A DNA stretch of 64,000 nt. Origin: an uncultured Paracoccaceae bacterium (lineage in GTDB: Bacteria > Pseudomonadota > Alphaproteobacteria > Rhodobacterales > Rhodobacteraceae). The notes under the pieces were generated by a model, which worked only from the letters and a program-made list of their open reading frames with translations, was not told where the DNA came from and did not search any database. The stretch lies in the NCBI GenBank assembly GCA_947492585.1, contig CANLND010000003.1:62001-126000 (forward strand). The letters are read 5' to 3'. A program made the position numbers and the translations under genes. Below, piece after piece: positions 42,338 to 51,273 of this stretch. Positions within the stretch are counted from its first letter, which is position 1. Every line of letters starts with the position of its first letter.

Positions 42338-42649
42338 CCCATCATCCGGGCGGGAGTTGTGTTAACTTTCCCAAAGAATCAACACCCCCTTGGACGCGTA
42401 ATGATTTCGTTACATAAAGCTGTTCGTTTCGAAAGACCCTTCTGAAAATAAAAACTTACCATTATAAATCAACGACTTAACATTGCGCCTAAAAAATGGG
42501 CAATCGCAAAAAACACCTAAGATTCAAGGGAAATAGGTGGATAGTCAGAACATATCATCAGGGTTATCCACAGGAGTCGTGGACTTGTTCGCTGTTGCGC
42601 CAACGGGGCAGATGTTGCAGCGGAGCGCGCAGGCCCCTAAGACTGATTC
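42338..42649. other. AT-rich intergenic region upstream of uvrC
   Basis: These 312 bases contain no credible gene. From about 42400 to 42540 the sequence is clearly AT-rich against its surroundings. One perfect DnaA box lies at 42564-42572. The rest presumably holds the uvrC promoter. Confidence 0.6.
42564..42572 (+). promoter_or_regulatory. Single DnaA box
   Basis: TTATCCACA matches the DnaA consensus TTATNCACA perfectly. It stands alone beside an AT-rich stretch, 78 bases before uvrC. It could mediate DnaA control of uvrC or titrate DnaA; a chance match is possible. Confidence 0.45.
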
Positions 42650-44542
42650 ATGACCCAAGAACCCACAGTTTCTGAGACCGAGCAAAACGCGGATCAACCG
42701 CCCCCTTCGGGCTACAAGGTGATCCATGACTATGTGAAAACCCTGGAGACCTCTCCAGGGGTATATCGGATGCTCGATAGCGAAAGCCGGGTTCTGTACG
42801 TGGGCAAGGCGCGCAATTTACGGGCGCGGGTCAGCAATTACACACGCCCCGGAAATTCGCCGCGGATCGAAAAGATGATCTCGCTGACCACCTCGATGAT
42901 GTTCCTGACCACGCGCACCGAAACCGAGGCGCTGTTGCTGGAACAAAACCTGATCAAACAGCTTAAGCCGAAGTATAACGTGCTGCTGCGCGACGACAAA
43001 AGCTTTCCGAATATCATCGTGGCCAAAGGCCATGCCTTTGCGCAGATCAAAAAGCACCGCGGCGCTCGCAAGGAAAAAGGCAGCTATTTTGGCCCTTTTG
43101 CCAGCGGCAGCGCAGTGACCCGTACGCTCAACCAGCTGCAAAAGGCGTTCTTGCTGCGCAACTGTTCGGACGCCATGTTCGAAAGCCGCACACGGCCCTG
43201 CCTGCAATATCAGATAAAACGCTGCTCGGGCCCGTGCACGGGTTTGATCTCACAGGAGGACTACAATGACAGCGTCCATGATGCAGAACGGTTTCTGACC
43301 GGCCGTTCAACCAAAATTCAAGAAGAGCTGGGCGCACAGATGCTGGCGGCCTCTGAGGCGATGGAATTTGAACGCGCCGCCGCCTTGCGTGATCGCATCA
43401 AGGCGCTGACGCAGGTGCAATCCGCCCAAGGGATTAACCCGCGCAGTGTGACCGAAGCAGATATCATCGGTCTGCACATCGATGGTGGGCAGGCCTGCGT
43501 GCAGGTCTTCTTTATCCGGGCCCATCAGAACTGGGGCAATCAGGATTTTTATCCCCGTATCGATGCCGACAATTCCCCGGCTGAGGTGATGGAAGCCTTT
43601 GTCGGGCAGTTCTACGGCAACAAGGAACCGCCGCGCCAACTGATCCTGTCGGATGATATTGAAAACGCTGATCTGATGACTGAGGCGCTCAGCGAAAAGG
43701 CAGGGCGCAAGGTGGACATCATTGTGCCCTTGCGGGGGGAGAAGACCGAACTGGTGGCAGGCGCGGTGCGCAATGCCCGCGAAAGTCTGGCCCGCAAGAT
43801 GGCCGAAAGCGCCACTCAGGCCAAACTGCTGCGCGGTCTGGCCGAGGCGTTCCAGCTGCCCGGCCCCCCGCAACGCATCGAGGTCTATGATAACTCGCAC
43901 ATCCAAGGCACCAATGCGGTGGGTGGCATGATCGTGGCCGGCCCCGAAGGCATGATGAAAAACGCTTACCGCAAGTTCAACATCAAAGGGGATGACATCA
44001 CCCCCGGCGATGACTTTGGCATGATGAAAGAAGTGCTGCACCGCCGGTTTTCACGGTTGTTGAAAGAAGATCCCAACCGCGACAAAGGTCTGTGGCCGGA
44101 TCTGTTGCTCATCGATGGCGGCGCGGGCCAAGTCAGCGCAGTAGCGGAAATCATGACGGAACACGGCGTGCAGGATATTCCTATGGTTGGCGTCGCCAAA
44201 GGCGTGGACCGCGACCACGGCAAGGAAGAATTCTACCGTATCGGCCAGCGCCCCTTTGCACTGCAACGCAACGATCCGGTGCTCTACTTTGTGCAACGCT
44301 TACGGGACGAAGCCCACCGCTTTGCCATCGGCACCCACCGTGCCAAGCGCGCCAAATCCATGAGCGCCAACCCACTGGATGATGTCCCCGGCGTCGGAGC
44401 CGCCCGCAAACGCGCTCTGTTGGTGCATTTTGGTAGTGCCAAAGCCGTTACCCGTGCCGGTCTGGCGGATCTGCGGGCTGTTGACGGGATTTCCGAGGCG
44501 CTGGCCGAACGGATCTATGATCATTTCCACAGCCAGGGATGA
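42650..44542 (+). CDS. uvrC: Excinuclease ABC subunit C
   Basis: UvrC makes both incisions in nucleotide excision repair. The 630 residues have an N-terminal GIY-YIG nuclease domain ([20 protein letters not shown]), the Cys cluster region [13 protein letters not shown], and the UVR helical motif that binds UvrB (about residues 215-250). The RNase H-like endonuclease domain has [13 protein letters not shown] and LLIDGGAGQ, and a C-terminal helix-hairpin-helix pair ([15 protein letters not shown]) ends it. The first 25 residues are a short extension before the core. Confidence 0.97.
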   Translation: MTQEPTVSETEQNADQPPPSGYKVIHDYVKTLETSPGVYRMLDSESRVLYVGKARNLRARVSNYTRPGNSPRIEKMISLTTSMMFLTTRTETEALLLEQNLIKQLKPKYNVLLRDDKSFPNIIVAKGHAFAQIKKHRGARKEKGSYFGPFASGSAVTRTLNQLQKAFLLRNCSDAMFESRTRPCLQYQIKRCSGPCTGLISQEDYNDSVHDAERFLTGRSTKIQEELGAQMLAASEAMEFERAAALRDRIKALTQVQSAQGINPRSVTEADIIGLHIDGGQACVQVFFIRAHQNWGNQDFYPRIDADNSPAEVMEAFVGQFYGNKEPPRQLILSDDIENADLMTEALSEKAGRKVDIIVPLRGEKTELVAGAVRNARESLARKMAESATQAKLLRGLAEAFQLPGPPQRIEVYDNSHIQGTNAVGGMIVAGPEGMMKNAYRKFNIKGDDITPGDDFGMMKEVLHRRFSRLLKEDPNRDKGLWPDLLLIDGGAGQVSAVAEIMTEHGVQDIPMVGVAKGVDRDHGKEEFYRIGQRPFALQRNDPVLYFVQRLRDEAHRFAIGTHRAKRAKSMSANPLDDVPGVGAARKRALLVHFGSAKAVTRAGLADLRAVDGISEALAERIYDHFHSQG

Positions 44543-44586
44543 GGCTTAGGTTTTAGGGTTTGCAGCAGAGCGCAACGTGACGTGGC

Positions 44587-44626
44587 AAAAAAAACAAACG
44601 GCGCTTTTCACCAGTGAGAAGCGCCG
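44587..44626 (-). terminator. Reverse-oriented intrinsic terminator between uvrC and pgsA
   Basis: CGGCGCTT-T-TCA (44599-44610) pairs with TGA-G-AAGCGCCG (44615-44626): 12 base pairs with one G-T pair around CCAG. Eight A residues at 44587-44594 give a T-run only on the reverse strand. No reverse-strand gene is near, so it would stop antisense transcription entering uvrC. Confidence 0.6.
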
Positions 44627-44640
44627 CTAGTGTGCGGCCT

Positions 44641-45312
44641 ATGCGATGGACTATTCCCAATATACTGACCCTCCTGCGGCTGCTTGCGGCTCCGGGCGTG
44701 GCGATCATGTTTCTTTACTTTGCGCGCCCCTTGGCGGATTGGCTGGCGCTGATCCTGTTCTTAGGCGCCGCACTCACCGATTGGTTTGACGGTTATCTGG
44801 CGCGACTGTGGAAGCAAGAGACCAAATTGGGGGCGATGCTGGACCCCATCGCGGACAAAGCCATGGTGGTCGTCGCACTGATGGTGATCGTGGGCTATTC
44901 CGAAGACAACTGGATCCCGTGGCTGGTGCTGCCTGCTACCATCATTTTGTTCCGCGAAGTGTTTGTGTCGGGCCTGCGCGAATTTCTGGGCGACACGGCC
45001 GGCACGCTCAAGGTGACCAAACTGGCCAAATGGAAAACCACCGTTCAGATGCTGGCCATTTCGGTTTTGTTCAGCAAAGGCATCTTTGAACATTATCTTG
45101 GGATGGCGGTTTGGGGCATGGATCAATCTCTGGTCGACCAGATCATGAGCGGCGCTGTCGAGGACACCCAGAATTTGCGCCTGATCTTTGAAGGCATGGT
45201 GTGGAGCGGTCGTCTGGGCCTGTGGTTGCTGTGGATTGCCGCGCTGCTGACATTGGTGACTGGAGCCGATTACCTGCGCAAGGCGATGCCCCACCTAAAG
45301 GAGCCAGCATGA
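44641..45312 (+). CDS. pgsA: CDP-diacylglycerol-glycerol-3-phosphate 3-phosphatidyltransferase
   Basis: PgsA makes phosphatidylglycerol phosphate, the committed step to phosphatidylglycerol and cardiolipin. The 223-residue membrane protein carries the CDP-alcohol phosphotransferase motif, D-x2-DG-x2-AR-x8-G-x3-D-x3-D, in full. It runs from DWFDGYLARLW to GAMLDPIADK. ATG 44641 is chosen from the family start MRWTIPNILTLLRLL. Its stop overlaps the moaD start. Confidence 0.94.
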   Translation: MRWTIPNILTLLRLLAAPGVAIMFLYFARPLADWLALILFLGAALTDWFDGYLARLWKQETKLGAMLDPIADKAMVVVALMVIVGYSEDNWIPWLVLPATIILFREVFVSGLREFLGDTAGTLKVTKLAKWKTTVQMLAISVLFSKGIFEHYLGMAVWGMDQSLVDQIMSGAVEDTQNLRLIFEGMVWSGRLGLWLLWIAALLTLVTGADYLRKAMPHLKEPA

Positions 45313-45557
45313 TGGATGTCTTGTATTTTGCATGGGTGCGAGAACGTATTGGTCTACCACGGGAACAGATTGAAACCAGCGCAGCCACCGTCCATGATCT
45401 GGTGGCTGAATTGTCTGCGCGTGACGCGCGGTATGCGCTGGCGTTTTCCGACCTTAGCGCCCTGCGGGTTGCGCTGGACCAAGAGCTGAGCGAATTTGAC
45501 GCGCCGTTGGACGGTGTGCGCGAAGTGGCGTTTTTTCCTCCGATGACGGGCGGTTGA
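45309..45557 (+). CDS. moaD: Molybdopterin synthase sulfur-carrier subunit
   Basis: MoaD is the ubiquitin-like small subunit that delivers sulfur to precursor Z (cyclic pyranopterin monophosphate). The 82-residue protein begins MDVLYFAWVRERIG and ends with the diagnostic Gly-Gly (FFPPMTGG), which becomes the C-terminal thiocarboxylate. Two ATGs at 45309 and 45312 are possible; the first overlaps the pgsA stop. moaE follows after four bases. Confidence 0.95.
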   Translation: MMDVLYFAWVRERIGLPREQIETSAATVHDLVAELSARDARYALAFSDLSALRVALDQELSEFDAPLDGVREVAFFPPMTGG

Positions 45558-45561
45558 ACGG

Positions 45562-46008
45562 ATGCAGGTACGGGTTCAGACAGAAGAGTTTGATCTTGGC
45601 CAGGTCTGCGCGGATTTCTCGGCGCGGGTGACCGGGGCAGGCGCGGTGGTGACCTTTACCGGGATTGTGCGCGAGGCCGAGGCCGGTGACATGCTGGCGA
45701 TGGAGATAGAACAATATCCGGGCATGACCCAAAAGGCGCTGGAAAAGATCGCGCAAGACGCGATAGAGCGCTGGTCTCTGGCGGATGCGTTGGTGATCCA
45801 TCGGCATGGCCGGTTGGCGCCCGGCGCCCAAATCATGATGGTGGCCACGGCGGCGCGTCATCGCAAAGATGCGTTTGAGGCGGCGGAGTATCTGATGGAT
45901 TTCCTCAAATCCCGTGCACCGTTCTGGAAAAAAGAAATCCTGAAAGATGGCCGTGCCGATTGGGTGGCCGCCAAAGACAGTGACGAAGACGCGCTGACCC
46001 GCTGGTAA
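45562..46008 (+). CDS. moaE: Molybdopterin synthase catalytic subunit
   Basis: MoaE is the large subunit of molybdopterin synthase and holds precursor Z. The 148-residue protein has GAVVTFTGIVREAEAGD, IHRHGRLAPGAQIMMV with conserved His and Arg residues, and the C-terminal FWKKEILKDGRADWV with the catalytic Lys. It directly follows moaD. A MoaB-type protein lies elsewhere in the window (61806), so molybdenum cofactor genes are scattered. Confidence 0.96.
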   Translation: MQVRVQTEEFDLGQVCADFSARVTGAGAVVTFTGIVREAEAGDMLAMEIEQYPGMTQKALEKIAQDAIERWSLADALVIHRHGRLAPGAQIMMVATAARHRKDAFEAAEYLMDFLKSRAPFWKKEILKDGRADWVAAKDSDEDALTRW

Positions 46009-46155
46009 GGGCGGCTCCTGCGGCGGGCCGGGGGCTCCCGCCAGCTCTGCGCCTCTGACGAGGCTTGCAGCTGTTGGGCCGGGCGCCGCGCCGCAAGCGG
46101 CCCGGCGCATCGCACCCGGACATCTCGGGCCCGATTTCGGATATGTCTTGGGCGA
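46009..46155. other. GC-rich hairpin-forming gap between moaE and a convergent gene
   Basis: The 147-base gap between convergent genes contains several GC-rich inverted repeats, for example GGGCCG (46076-46081) with CGGCCC (46098-46103). No T-run follows. It may act as a bidirectional termination zone. Confidence 0.35.
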
Positions 46156-46470
46156 TTACCCGTTCAGATGCGCGCGTAGCTCTTCGGTTTCGCGCCGCGC
46201 ATCCCGCAACCCATCCATCGCCGCGCGCAGCTCTGCTTCGGTCTGGACAAGCTGGTTGCTGAGTTCTGCTTCGCGGGTTTGCAGATAGCTGATCGCCTGA
46301 TCGCGGGTTTCTTCGGCGGCGTGCAGCTCTTGGCTCATCCGATCCAAATCCGCCACGTCGCTTGGATTGACGCGGGTAAAGCGATGCACCAGCCAATTGG
46401 AAAACCACCCCATCAAAAAGGCGACAAACAGGATGACGGCGGTTGCCACAATGAATTCTGGGCCGTTCAT
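46156..46470 (-). CDS. Single-pass membrane protein with coiled coil
   Basis: This 104-residue protein has one N-terminal membrane helix (FIVATAVILFVAFLMGWFSNW). A continuous, charged, heptad-like segment from about residue 40 to the end (LDRMSQELHAAEETRDQ onwards) should form a coiled coil on the cytoplasmic side. Its ATG overlaps the stop of the OmpA-family gene, so the two are co-translated. No function is known to me; it may organise or anchor the OmpA partner's machinery. Confidence 0.8.
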   Translation of the reverse strand: MNGPEFIVATAVILFVAFLMGWFSNWLVHRFTRVNPSDVADLDRMSQELHAAEETRDQAISYLQTREAELSNQLVQTEAELRAAMDGLRDARRETEELRAHLNG

Positions 46471-48317
46471 TGGTCTGAACTCTCCTTGGAGGGGGATGTA
46501 TCAACAGGTGCGGTGGCCTGGATCAGGTTGAACTCGATCCGCCGGTTCGCCTCGCGCCCGGCATTGGTGTCGTTGTCGGCAATCGGCTGGCTTTCACCAT
46601 AGCCGCGCGCAACATAAGTCAGCGTTGGCACCCGGCGTGTGCGCAGCGCGTTCAAAACAGATTGCGCGCGCGCCTGGCTCAACTCTTGGTTCATTGCCTC
46701 GCGGCCCTGACTGTCAGTGTGCCCTTGGATTTCCACCCGAATGTCGCCGCAGCGTTTGAGAATGTCCGAAATCTGATCCAATGTCTTTTTGCTGCCGGTC
46801 GCAACCGTTGCGGATCCGGGTTCAAAGGTGATCTTGGCTTCGGACTGGACCTCGACCAAAGCACGGGCGCAGACCTCGGGCGAGAGCGGCTGATCTTCGG
46901 GAATAGGCGCCTCTTCGTAAGAAATAGCCAATTCATAGCTTTCGGCTTGTCCCAAACGGTCAGACAACAGGCGTGCAATGGCGGCTGTGGCGTCTTCTTG
47001 ATAGCTCATACCACGCACAGAAACGCTGTTGGGCGACACAACAATAGCGCCGCGTTCCAGCATCGATAAGGCCTGCAATCCAGATAAGATACGCACCGCC
47101 CAGTCGGCGGGCAGATCATCGACCAAACGGGTGGCATTGTGCACGTCTGTCGCGCCAAACCGCGCCTGTGCAAAACTTGTGCTCATACGGCGCTGCACAT
47201 CATCCGACACGCGCCCGCGCAATTGCACCTGACCTTCCGGGCTGAGGGTGGCGGTAAATTCGGGCTCTTCGGTTTGATCTTCTTTGGGGGCGGGCAGCAC
47301 CGCATGCAGGGCAAACACGCGTGGCAGTGCGTTCTCCAGCTCTCCAACCACCCGGTCGAATTGTCCGGGGTCGGTGCCCTCGGGCGCGACCAACGTAATG
47401 TCGGCATTGGCCAGCGTCACTGTGCCACTGCCAAGATCCGCCAGTTTTGCGAGACTCAGCTCAACCGCACGCGCCCAATTGGGCGAAGGGACCCCCATGC
47501 CAATCACACAGTCGGCGTCCCCCGACAATCCGGCCTGTTGTGCGGCTTTTAGGATCCGGGCGCGGCTGTCTTCGCTTTCGGCGGAACAGGCATCAAACTG
47601 CCCGCCTGCCTTGGTCAGCGAATACCGCAGGGTAAAGGGCGTGATCACCGGACGTGGTGCCGCGATGTTGAGGGTCAGGTGCAGGCCAGCGGGTGCCATA
47701 CGATTGAGACGCGCTTCCAATCGCTGCTTTTCAGCAATGCTTTCGGTGATTGCGGTGATCGCAACCGCACGCGCTGTCACTGAGATTTTTGCGCGTGGGA
47801 CCAGCTCCAGCGATCTCATGGCGAATTTCATCGCCTCAGCCCAACCGCGCGGCGCGGCATAAGCGGCAGGCTCCAGAAAGTCTGCAACCGGGCGGTCGCC
47901 CGCCAAGGAATGCAACTGCTTCATCACCGCATCACGATTGGTCGAGGCCGGCACTAACCCGATGACTGATATGCCGGCATCATTGCGCAGAATTTCGGCC
48001 GAAAACTCAGGCGGGGCGATGCCCTTAGAGGGCACAATCGCCATGTGATCAATGATCCGCGAGGCATCCACCAATCCACCAATGGACGAGACAACGGCAA
48101 ACCGTGCGGCTTCATCGGGGGCGGTGCCTTCTAAGACGACACGCAGGCCGTCGGCAGTGACTTCCGTCCAGGCAAATCCAGAGGCATCCAAGGTTTGGCG
48201 GACGCCGATCTCTGTGCTGTTTTCGATCCCACGAACCGCAAACGTGGCCACAACCAGACTAAGGCCAGCAGCGGCGGCAAAGGTTGCGCCAGTCAAAAAC
48301 AGGGGTTTCAAACGCAT
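46467..48317 (-). CDS. OmpA-family protein with BON-like repeats
   Basis: The 616-residue envelope protein begins with an uncleaved or cleaved N-terminal hydrophobic segment (about residues 8-30). Residues 40-110 resemble a BON domain (VTADGLRVVLEGTAPDEAAR). A long region of mixed repeats of similar type follows. The C-terminal OmpA domain binds peptidoglycan, with FEPGSATVATGS, EIQGHTDSQG and ARGYGESQPIADN containing the expected Asp and Arg. It thus links membrane to cell wall. The beta-barrel of true OmpA is absent. It is followed by the coiled-coil membrane gene in overlap. Confidence 0.88.
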   Translation of the reverse strand: MRLKPLFLTGATFAAAAGLSLVVATFAVRGIENSTEIGVRQTLDASGFAWTEVTADGLRVVLEGTAPDEAARFAVVSSIGGLVDASRIIDHMAIVPSKGIAPPEFSAEILRNDAGISVIGLVPASTNRDAVMKQLHSLAGDRPVADFLEPAAYAAPRGWAEAMKFAMRSLELVPRAKISVTARAVAITAITESIAEKQRLEARLNRMAPAGLHLTLNIAAPRPVITPFTLRYSLTKAGGQFDACSAESEDSRARILKAAQQAGLSGDADCVIGMGVPSPNWARAVELSLAKLADLGSGTVTLANADITLVAPEGTDPGQFDRVVGELENALPRVFALHAVLPAPKEDQTEEPEFTATLSPEGQVQLRGRVSDDVQRRMSTSFAQARFGATDVHNATRLVDDLPADWAVRILSGLQALSMLERGAIVVSPNSVSVRGMSYQEDATAAIARLLSDRLGQAESYELAISYEEAPIPEDQPLSPEVCARALVEVQSEAKITFEPGSATVATGSKKTLDQISDILKRCGDIRVEIQGHTDSQGREAMNQELSQARAQSVLNALRTRRVPTLTYVARGYGESQPIADNDTNAGREANRRIEFNLIQATAPVDTSPSKESSDQ

Positions 48318-48379
48318 GGGGCGCAGGTTCCTAGGACAGAGATTAGAGATGTATTAACGGCGCAGGCGTAATTGTTCAA

Positions 48380-49342
48380 TCAAGCGAACAGCGCTAACGT
48401 CAAGAATATCAGCGGAAGAATGCCAGTGTCCCGGTTGCCACGGAACAGTTTTAACAACTCTGCGCTGTTTTCAGGATCAAACCGGCGCAGTTGCCACGTC
48501 ATATGCCAGCCCATTGCCCAAGGCCCTATCAGGGCGATCAGCAGGGGCAGCGGCGTGGCAAGGTCGCGCAGGGCAAGAAACAATCCCAGCGCCATCAATA
48601 ATACCGTAGCCACGATAAACCGCCGCAGCCAGCGTGGCGAATTTTCGGCAAACAGCCGCGCCGTGGACTTCACTCCGATCAGTGCGTCATCCTCGCTGTC
48701 TTGATGCGCATAGATGGTGTCATAAAACAGTGTCCACGTGATGCCCGACAGATACAGCACCACCGGGGCCCAGTGCAGGCTGCCGGTATGAGCCACCCAG
48801 GCCACCAGCACGCCCCAGTTCAAGGCCAGCCCCAAAAACAACTGCGGCCACCATGTGAACCGTTTGGCAAAGGGGTAAATCACGACCAACAGCAATGACA
48901 ATATGCCGATGGCAATAGTCAACCCGTTGAAACTGAACAAAATGGCGGCCGAAATTCCGGTTTGAACCGCCATCCATATCACCGCCCCTTTGACGGTGAC
49001 CTGCCCCGACGGGATCGGGCGCGATCGGGTGCGCTCGACCTGCGCATCAAACTTGCGGTCAGTGATGTCATTCCAGGTGCACCCCGCGCCACGCATCAGC
49101 CACGCCCCTGCGGCACAGCCTACCACGATCCACAAATCTTCCCAGCGGGCCTGCGCGTCCCATAACATTGCCAGCACCAGTCCCCACAGGCAGGGCAGCA
49201 GCAGCAACCACGTGCCAATAGGCCGATCCGCGCGGCTGAGCCTCAGATAGGGGCGGCTCCACGCGGGGGCAGTTGTGTCAACCCAGTTGCCTTTTACTGC
49301 ATCTGCGACCTGACCGTCTGGTGTTGGGGCATTGCCTTGCAT
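48380..49342 (-). CDS. ubiA: 4-hydroxybenzoate polyprenyltransferase
   Basis: UbiA prenylates 4-hydroxybenzoate in ubiquinone synthesis. The 320-residue membrane protein has about eight helices. Its two Asp-rich motifs bind Mg-diphosphate: NDITDRKFDAQVERTRSRP and YAHQDSEDD. LSRADRPIGTWLLLLPCLW near the N-terminus is typical. I choose ATG 49342; an upstream in-frame start at 49387 would overlap rsmE. The divergent rsmE start is only 12 bases away, so the two promoters must lie inside each other's coding or leader sequence. Confidence 0.95.
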   Translation of the reverse strand: MQGNAPTPDGQVADAVKGNWVDTTAPAWSRPYLRLSRADRPIGTWLLLLPCLWGLVLAMLWDAQARWEDLWIVVGCAAGAWLMRGAGCTWNDITDRKFDAQVERTRSRPIPSGQVTVKGAVIWMAVQTGISAAILFSFNGLTIAIGILSLLLVVIYPFAKRFTWWPQLFLGLALNWGVLVAWVAHTGSLHWAPVVLYLSGITWTLFYDTIYAHQDSEDDALIGVKSTARLFAENSPRWLRRFIVATVLLMALGLFLALRDLATPLPLLIALIGPWAMGWHMTWQLRRFDPENSAELLKLFRGNRDTGILPLIFLTLALFA

Positions 49343-49354
49343 ATGTAAGCTCTC

Positions 49355-50083
49355 ATGAGTGCAAAAGTCAGACTGTATGTAGAGCACCCCTTAGGGGCAG
49401 GGCAATCGGTTCCTCTGGACCGCGATCAAGCGCATTACCTTTTTGGGGTGATGCGCCTGGGATTGGGCGCGCAGGTGGCGCTGTTCAATGGGCGCGATGG
49501 GGAATGGCAAACCACGGTGGTAGAAGCGGCCAAACGCGGTGGGGTGCTGGAGTGCACACGCCAAAGTAAGCCCCTGCAAATGCCCCCTGATCTGTGGTTG
49601 ATCTTTGCGCCAATCAAAAAGGCCCGCACGGATTTCATCGTGGAAAAAGCCGCAGAAATGGGCGCGGCCCGTATTGTGCCGGTCACAACTGATTACACCA
49701 ATTCCGACCGGATCCGACAGGACCGTCTTCAGGCCCATGCGTTGGAAGCGGCGGAACAATGTGGTGGGACCTATGTGCCCGAGGTGACCGATCTGCACAA
49801 ACTTTCGCGTCTGCTGGACGATTGGCCCAAAGACCGCCAGTTGATGTTCTGCGATGAAGCCGAGGTAGGCAACGCGCTGGAGCTGGCCGGTGAAGCGCAC
49901 AGGAACGCGCCCTGGGCCATTCTGATTGGTCCCGAAGGCGGGTTTTCCGACAAAGAACGCCAGCGCTTGCAGGCTTTGCCGCAAAGCCACGTGGTTAGTC
50001 TGGGCCCCCGTATTCTGCGGGCTGACACGGCAGCGGTCGCGGCTCTGACGCTATGGCAGCGGGCGCTGGGCGACTGGACGTAA
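49355..50083 (+). CDS. rsmE: 16S rRNA (uracil1498-N3)-methyltransferase
   Basis: RsmE methylates U1498 of 16S rRNA. The 242-residue protein has an N-terminal PUA-like domain (HYLFGVMRLGLGAQVALFNG) and a C-terminal SPOUT knot domain. The knot domain has KARTDFIVEKAAEMGAARIV, the SAM-binding IGPEGGFSDKE and the closing LGPRILRADTAAVAAL. All signatures are intact and the length is normal. Confidence 0.96.
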   Translation: MSAKVRLYVEHPLGAGQSVPLDRDQAHYLFGVMRLGLGAQVALFNGRDGEWQTTVVEAAKRGGVLECTRQSKPLQMPPDLWLIFAPIKKARTDFIVEKAAEMGAARIVPVTTDYTNSDRIRQDRLQAHALEAAEQCGGTYVPEVTDLHKLSRLLDDWPKDRQLMFCDEAEVGNALELAGEAHRNAPWAILIGPEGGFSDKERQRLQALPQSHVVSLGPRILRADTAAVAALTLWQRALGDWT

Positions 50084-50106
50084 CCCCGACCGCGGGATTT
50101 AGTGAA

Positions 50107-50136
50107 CCGTCTCAATGCTTGGTTGTGATGAGACGG
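50107..50136. repeat. Inverted repeat downstream of rsmE
   Basis: CCGTCTCA (50107-50114) and TGAGACGG (50129-50136) are perfect 8-base arms with a 14-base loop, 23 bases after rsmE. There is no T-run. It may be a weak terminator or an operator for the next gene. Confidence 0.4.
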
Positions 50137-50232
50137 GTGAATAAACGCGCGTAAATTCGCCCCCAAAACTTCTATTATTGTTGTCTATGGTAACATTTTT
50201 ATGAAACCATCCTTGGGAGAGATACTGGGAGC

Positions 50233-51234
50233 GTGGCGAAAATTGCTTGGCCGAAAAAAGTTGTGAGCGCGAGACGAATTCTGAAACTACGCAAGAGGAT
50301 TGAGCGTAAATTTGTGCAACTTCAGCTGTTGCTCAGATGGCCGCGTGAGAAAATTATTCTCGACAAAGTTTTGCAATCGAAATCAGCTGCGACGGTTTTT
50401 ACGGGCGTCATTGGTGGCCGCGAGGTGATCGTAAAGAAGTTCTGGGATCGCGAGCTGCGAAAACACGAGGTCAGCGGAACCCAAAAGGCACTTTCACAGT
50501 TCAAACACGCGCTTCGTGGGCATCGCCACTCGGTGAACAAGTTCGTTCTTGGGTCACCAAAATTGGGCGTTATTGTGGTGTCCTATGAAAACGGAGAGAC
50601 CGTGGAGGACGTTCTGAAACAGCCGAAACAGGTTGGGCGGATTGATTTGATTCGCCTGTGTTGTGAATGGTTTAACGCGTCAACGCAGGGGCGGCAGACC
50701 TTCGAGCGTTTCGATGGGCGTAAAATGTCTAAAGAATTGAAAAAAAGATGGCCTTCAAACCCAAATCCCGACGATCATAAACTATTGGTCGCGCTTCATG
50801 CCGCGCTAAAGGAACTGGCGCAATCTTTGGACCAACAGAAACTTTGCCGTGCGCCCAGCCACCCCGATTTTGCCGGTCGCAACTTATTGTTGCAGGAGTC
50901 AAAGCGGATCGTTGCTGTTGATATTCATCGCGTAGTTAATGTTGCGGTGTCGCGCAGCGCCGCTAATTTTTTGGTGTCCAAAGACAGTTCCATCCAAGTG
51001 CGCAGCGACAAAAGCTGGTATGGTCTACGGTTGGATGAGTTGAAAGTCTTTCTTGAATCTGGGATCGTTCCCAAATCAGAGATCGGCACTTTTTTTCGTT
51101 ACTTTGTCGGCCTATATACCCTACGGCTGTACTGTCATGCGATTAGCAGCCGTCGGGGTTTGCAGCTGCGACGGCAAAAAGTCAAAGCGTATTTGGCTGA
51201 TTTTGAACAGGAAAAACAGCTGGCGTTGATGTGA
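50233..51234 (+). CDS. Kinase-fold phosphotransferase-like protein
   Basis: The 333-residue protein shows the catalytic-loop pattern of the aminoglycoside phosphotransferase/protein kinase fold. PSHPDFAGRNLLL gives HxDxxxxN, followed by IVAVDIHRV with the metal-binding Asp. A Lys in REVIVKKFWDREL may be the ATP-anchoring Lys. The start and end are very basic, which suggests contact with membrane or lipopolysaccharide. It begins with GTG after GGGAG. Codon use and composition are more AT-rich than in the flanking genes and no neighbour gives a hint, so it may be acquired. Substrate unknown. Confidence 0.75.
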   Translation: MAKIAWPKKVVSARRILKLRKRIERKFVQLQLLLRWPREKIILDKVLQSKSAATVFTGVIGGREVIVKKFWDRELRKHEVSGTQKALSQFKHALRGHRHSVNKFVLGSPKLGVIVVSYENGETVEDVLKQPKQVGRIDLIRLCCEWFNASTQGRQTFERFDGRKMSKELKKRWPSNPNPDDHKLLVALHAALKELAQSLDQQKLCRAPSHPDFAGRNLLLQESKRIVAVDIHRVVNVAVSRSAANFLVSKDSSIQVRSDKSWYGLRLDELKVFLESGIVPKSEIGTFFRYFVGLYTLRLYCHAISSRRGLQLRRQKVKAYLADFEQEKQLALM

Positions 51235-51273
51235 TGTAATATCAGGGCGCTGGCATAACCTAGGAGACGGGTC

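Noticed and set aside
42338-42649. CtrA sites upstream of uvrC
   Set aside because: Half-sites such as TTAAC occur, but no TTAA-N7-TTAA pair is present.
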